From Jeongeupia wiesaeckerbachi (GTDB lineage Bacteria; Pseudomonadota; Gammaproteobacteria; Burkholderiales; Chitinibacteraceae): 64,000 nucleotides of DNA. Location of the stretch: NCBI RefSeq assembly GCF_050916355.1, contig NZ_CP136946.1, forward strand, positions 62,001 to 126,000. The letters are read 5' to 3'. The position numbers were made by a program, and so were the translations under genes. Under the pieces are notes generated by a model. It was given only the letters and a program-made list of their open reading frames with translations, was not told where the DNA came from and ran no database searches. Below are positions 63,723 to 64,000 of this stretch, piece after piece (within the stretch, counting starts at the first letter, position 1; each line of letters opens with the position of its first letter).

Positions 63723-64000
63723 GCTGGCGCTTTGCCTCAAAGAAGCGTTGAACGGTTTCGAGTTCGCGGGTGCGGAACATCGGCGGCAGGCTCTTCCACA
63801 GCACCTTGCCGTACGGTTTGTCGACGAGACGGTTGTCGGCAATCATCAGGATGCCGGTATCGGTCTCGTCGCGAATCAGCCGGCCAGCGCCCTGCTTGAG
63901 CGTGATCGCCGCGTGCGGCAGCTGATAATCGATAAAGGCATTGCGGCCTTCCTTGGCCAGCTGCTCGACCCGCGCCGACAATACCGGGTCGTCGGGCGGC
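63697..64000 (-). CDS. dinG: DinG-type ATP-dependent DNA helicase (partial, 3' end)
   Basis: Only about the last 100 codons are present; the frame runs off the right edge. The segment 'FIDYQLPHAAITLKQGAGRLIRDETDTG' is helicase motif VI of the DinG/YoaA (XPD-like) group, and 'DNRLVDKPYGKVLWKSLPPM' is the usual tail. Members unwind DNA during damage repair. Whether it is DinG or YoaA cannot be decided from this part. Confidence 0.85.
   Translation of the reverse strand, partial: PPDDPVLSARVEQLAKEGRNAFIDYQLPHAAITLKQGAGRLIRDETDTGILMIADNRLVDKPYGKVLWKSLPPMFRTRELETVQRFFEAKRQHGRETQND

Overview
The window looks like chromosomal DNA from a GC-rich, motile Gram-negative betaproteobacterium, most likely of the order Neisseriales. 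Pointers are a Neisseria-type general porin, a dihydrolipoamide dehydrogenase carrying its own lipoyl domain, a homodimeric-type pyruvate dehydrogenase E1, a zwf-pgl-hexR-pgi order facing edd-eda, a MotD stator protein and an rne/rluC divergent pair followed by HAD, Rieske and sppA genes. The exact genus is inference.

Positions 1-18100 form a carbon-catabolism block. A sugar ABC binding protein (cut by the left edge), a porin, gapA, eda and edd run leftwards. zwf, pgl, hexR and pgi run rightwards from a shared control region at 6139-6509 with HexR-like palindromes. aceE, aceF and lpd follow. Together they take glucose 6-phosphate through the Entner-Doudoroff route to pyruvate, glyceraldehyde 3-phosphate and acetyl-CoA.

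Positions about 18290-23830 are visibly AT-richer and look acquired. They hold a regulator with two XRE-like helix-turn-helix segments, an AraC-family regulator, a phytanoyl-CoA-dioxygenase-like 2-oxoglutarate oxygenase and a MATE exporter, plus about 1 kb of unexplained sequence. After this comes a 1015-residue autotransporter with 16 copies of a proline-rich 20-residue repeat.

Positions 27750-40400 are mixed: a nitrate/sulfonate-type ABC transporter without a binding protein, an exported glutathione-peroxidase-like protein, a 200-residue protein with a Thr-x5-Cys ... His pattern resembling the Burkholderia lethal factor 1 glutamine deamidase, a frameshifted sugar isomerase/epimerase gene, peptide deformylase, threonine aldolase, a DUF445 membrane protein, 3-hydroxybutyrate dehydrogenase with a patatin, a stand-alone Card1/DUF1887-type nuclease, and a RidA-family protein.

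Positions 40600-64000 are mostly housekeeping: three tRNA genes (Glu, Arg, Ser), lysC, alr, a DedA protein, lplT, a tannase-family lipoprotein, a CNNM/CorC-type protein, a hybrid histidine kinase, three copper-related genes, motD, sppA, a Rieske protein, a HAD phosphatase, rluC, rne, an amino-acid ABC binding protein and permease, a 64-residue zinc-ribbon protein, hemG, mltG and the 3' end of a dinG-type helicase gene. No CRISPR array, rRNA gene, intact insertion sequence or prophage was seen.
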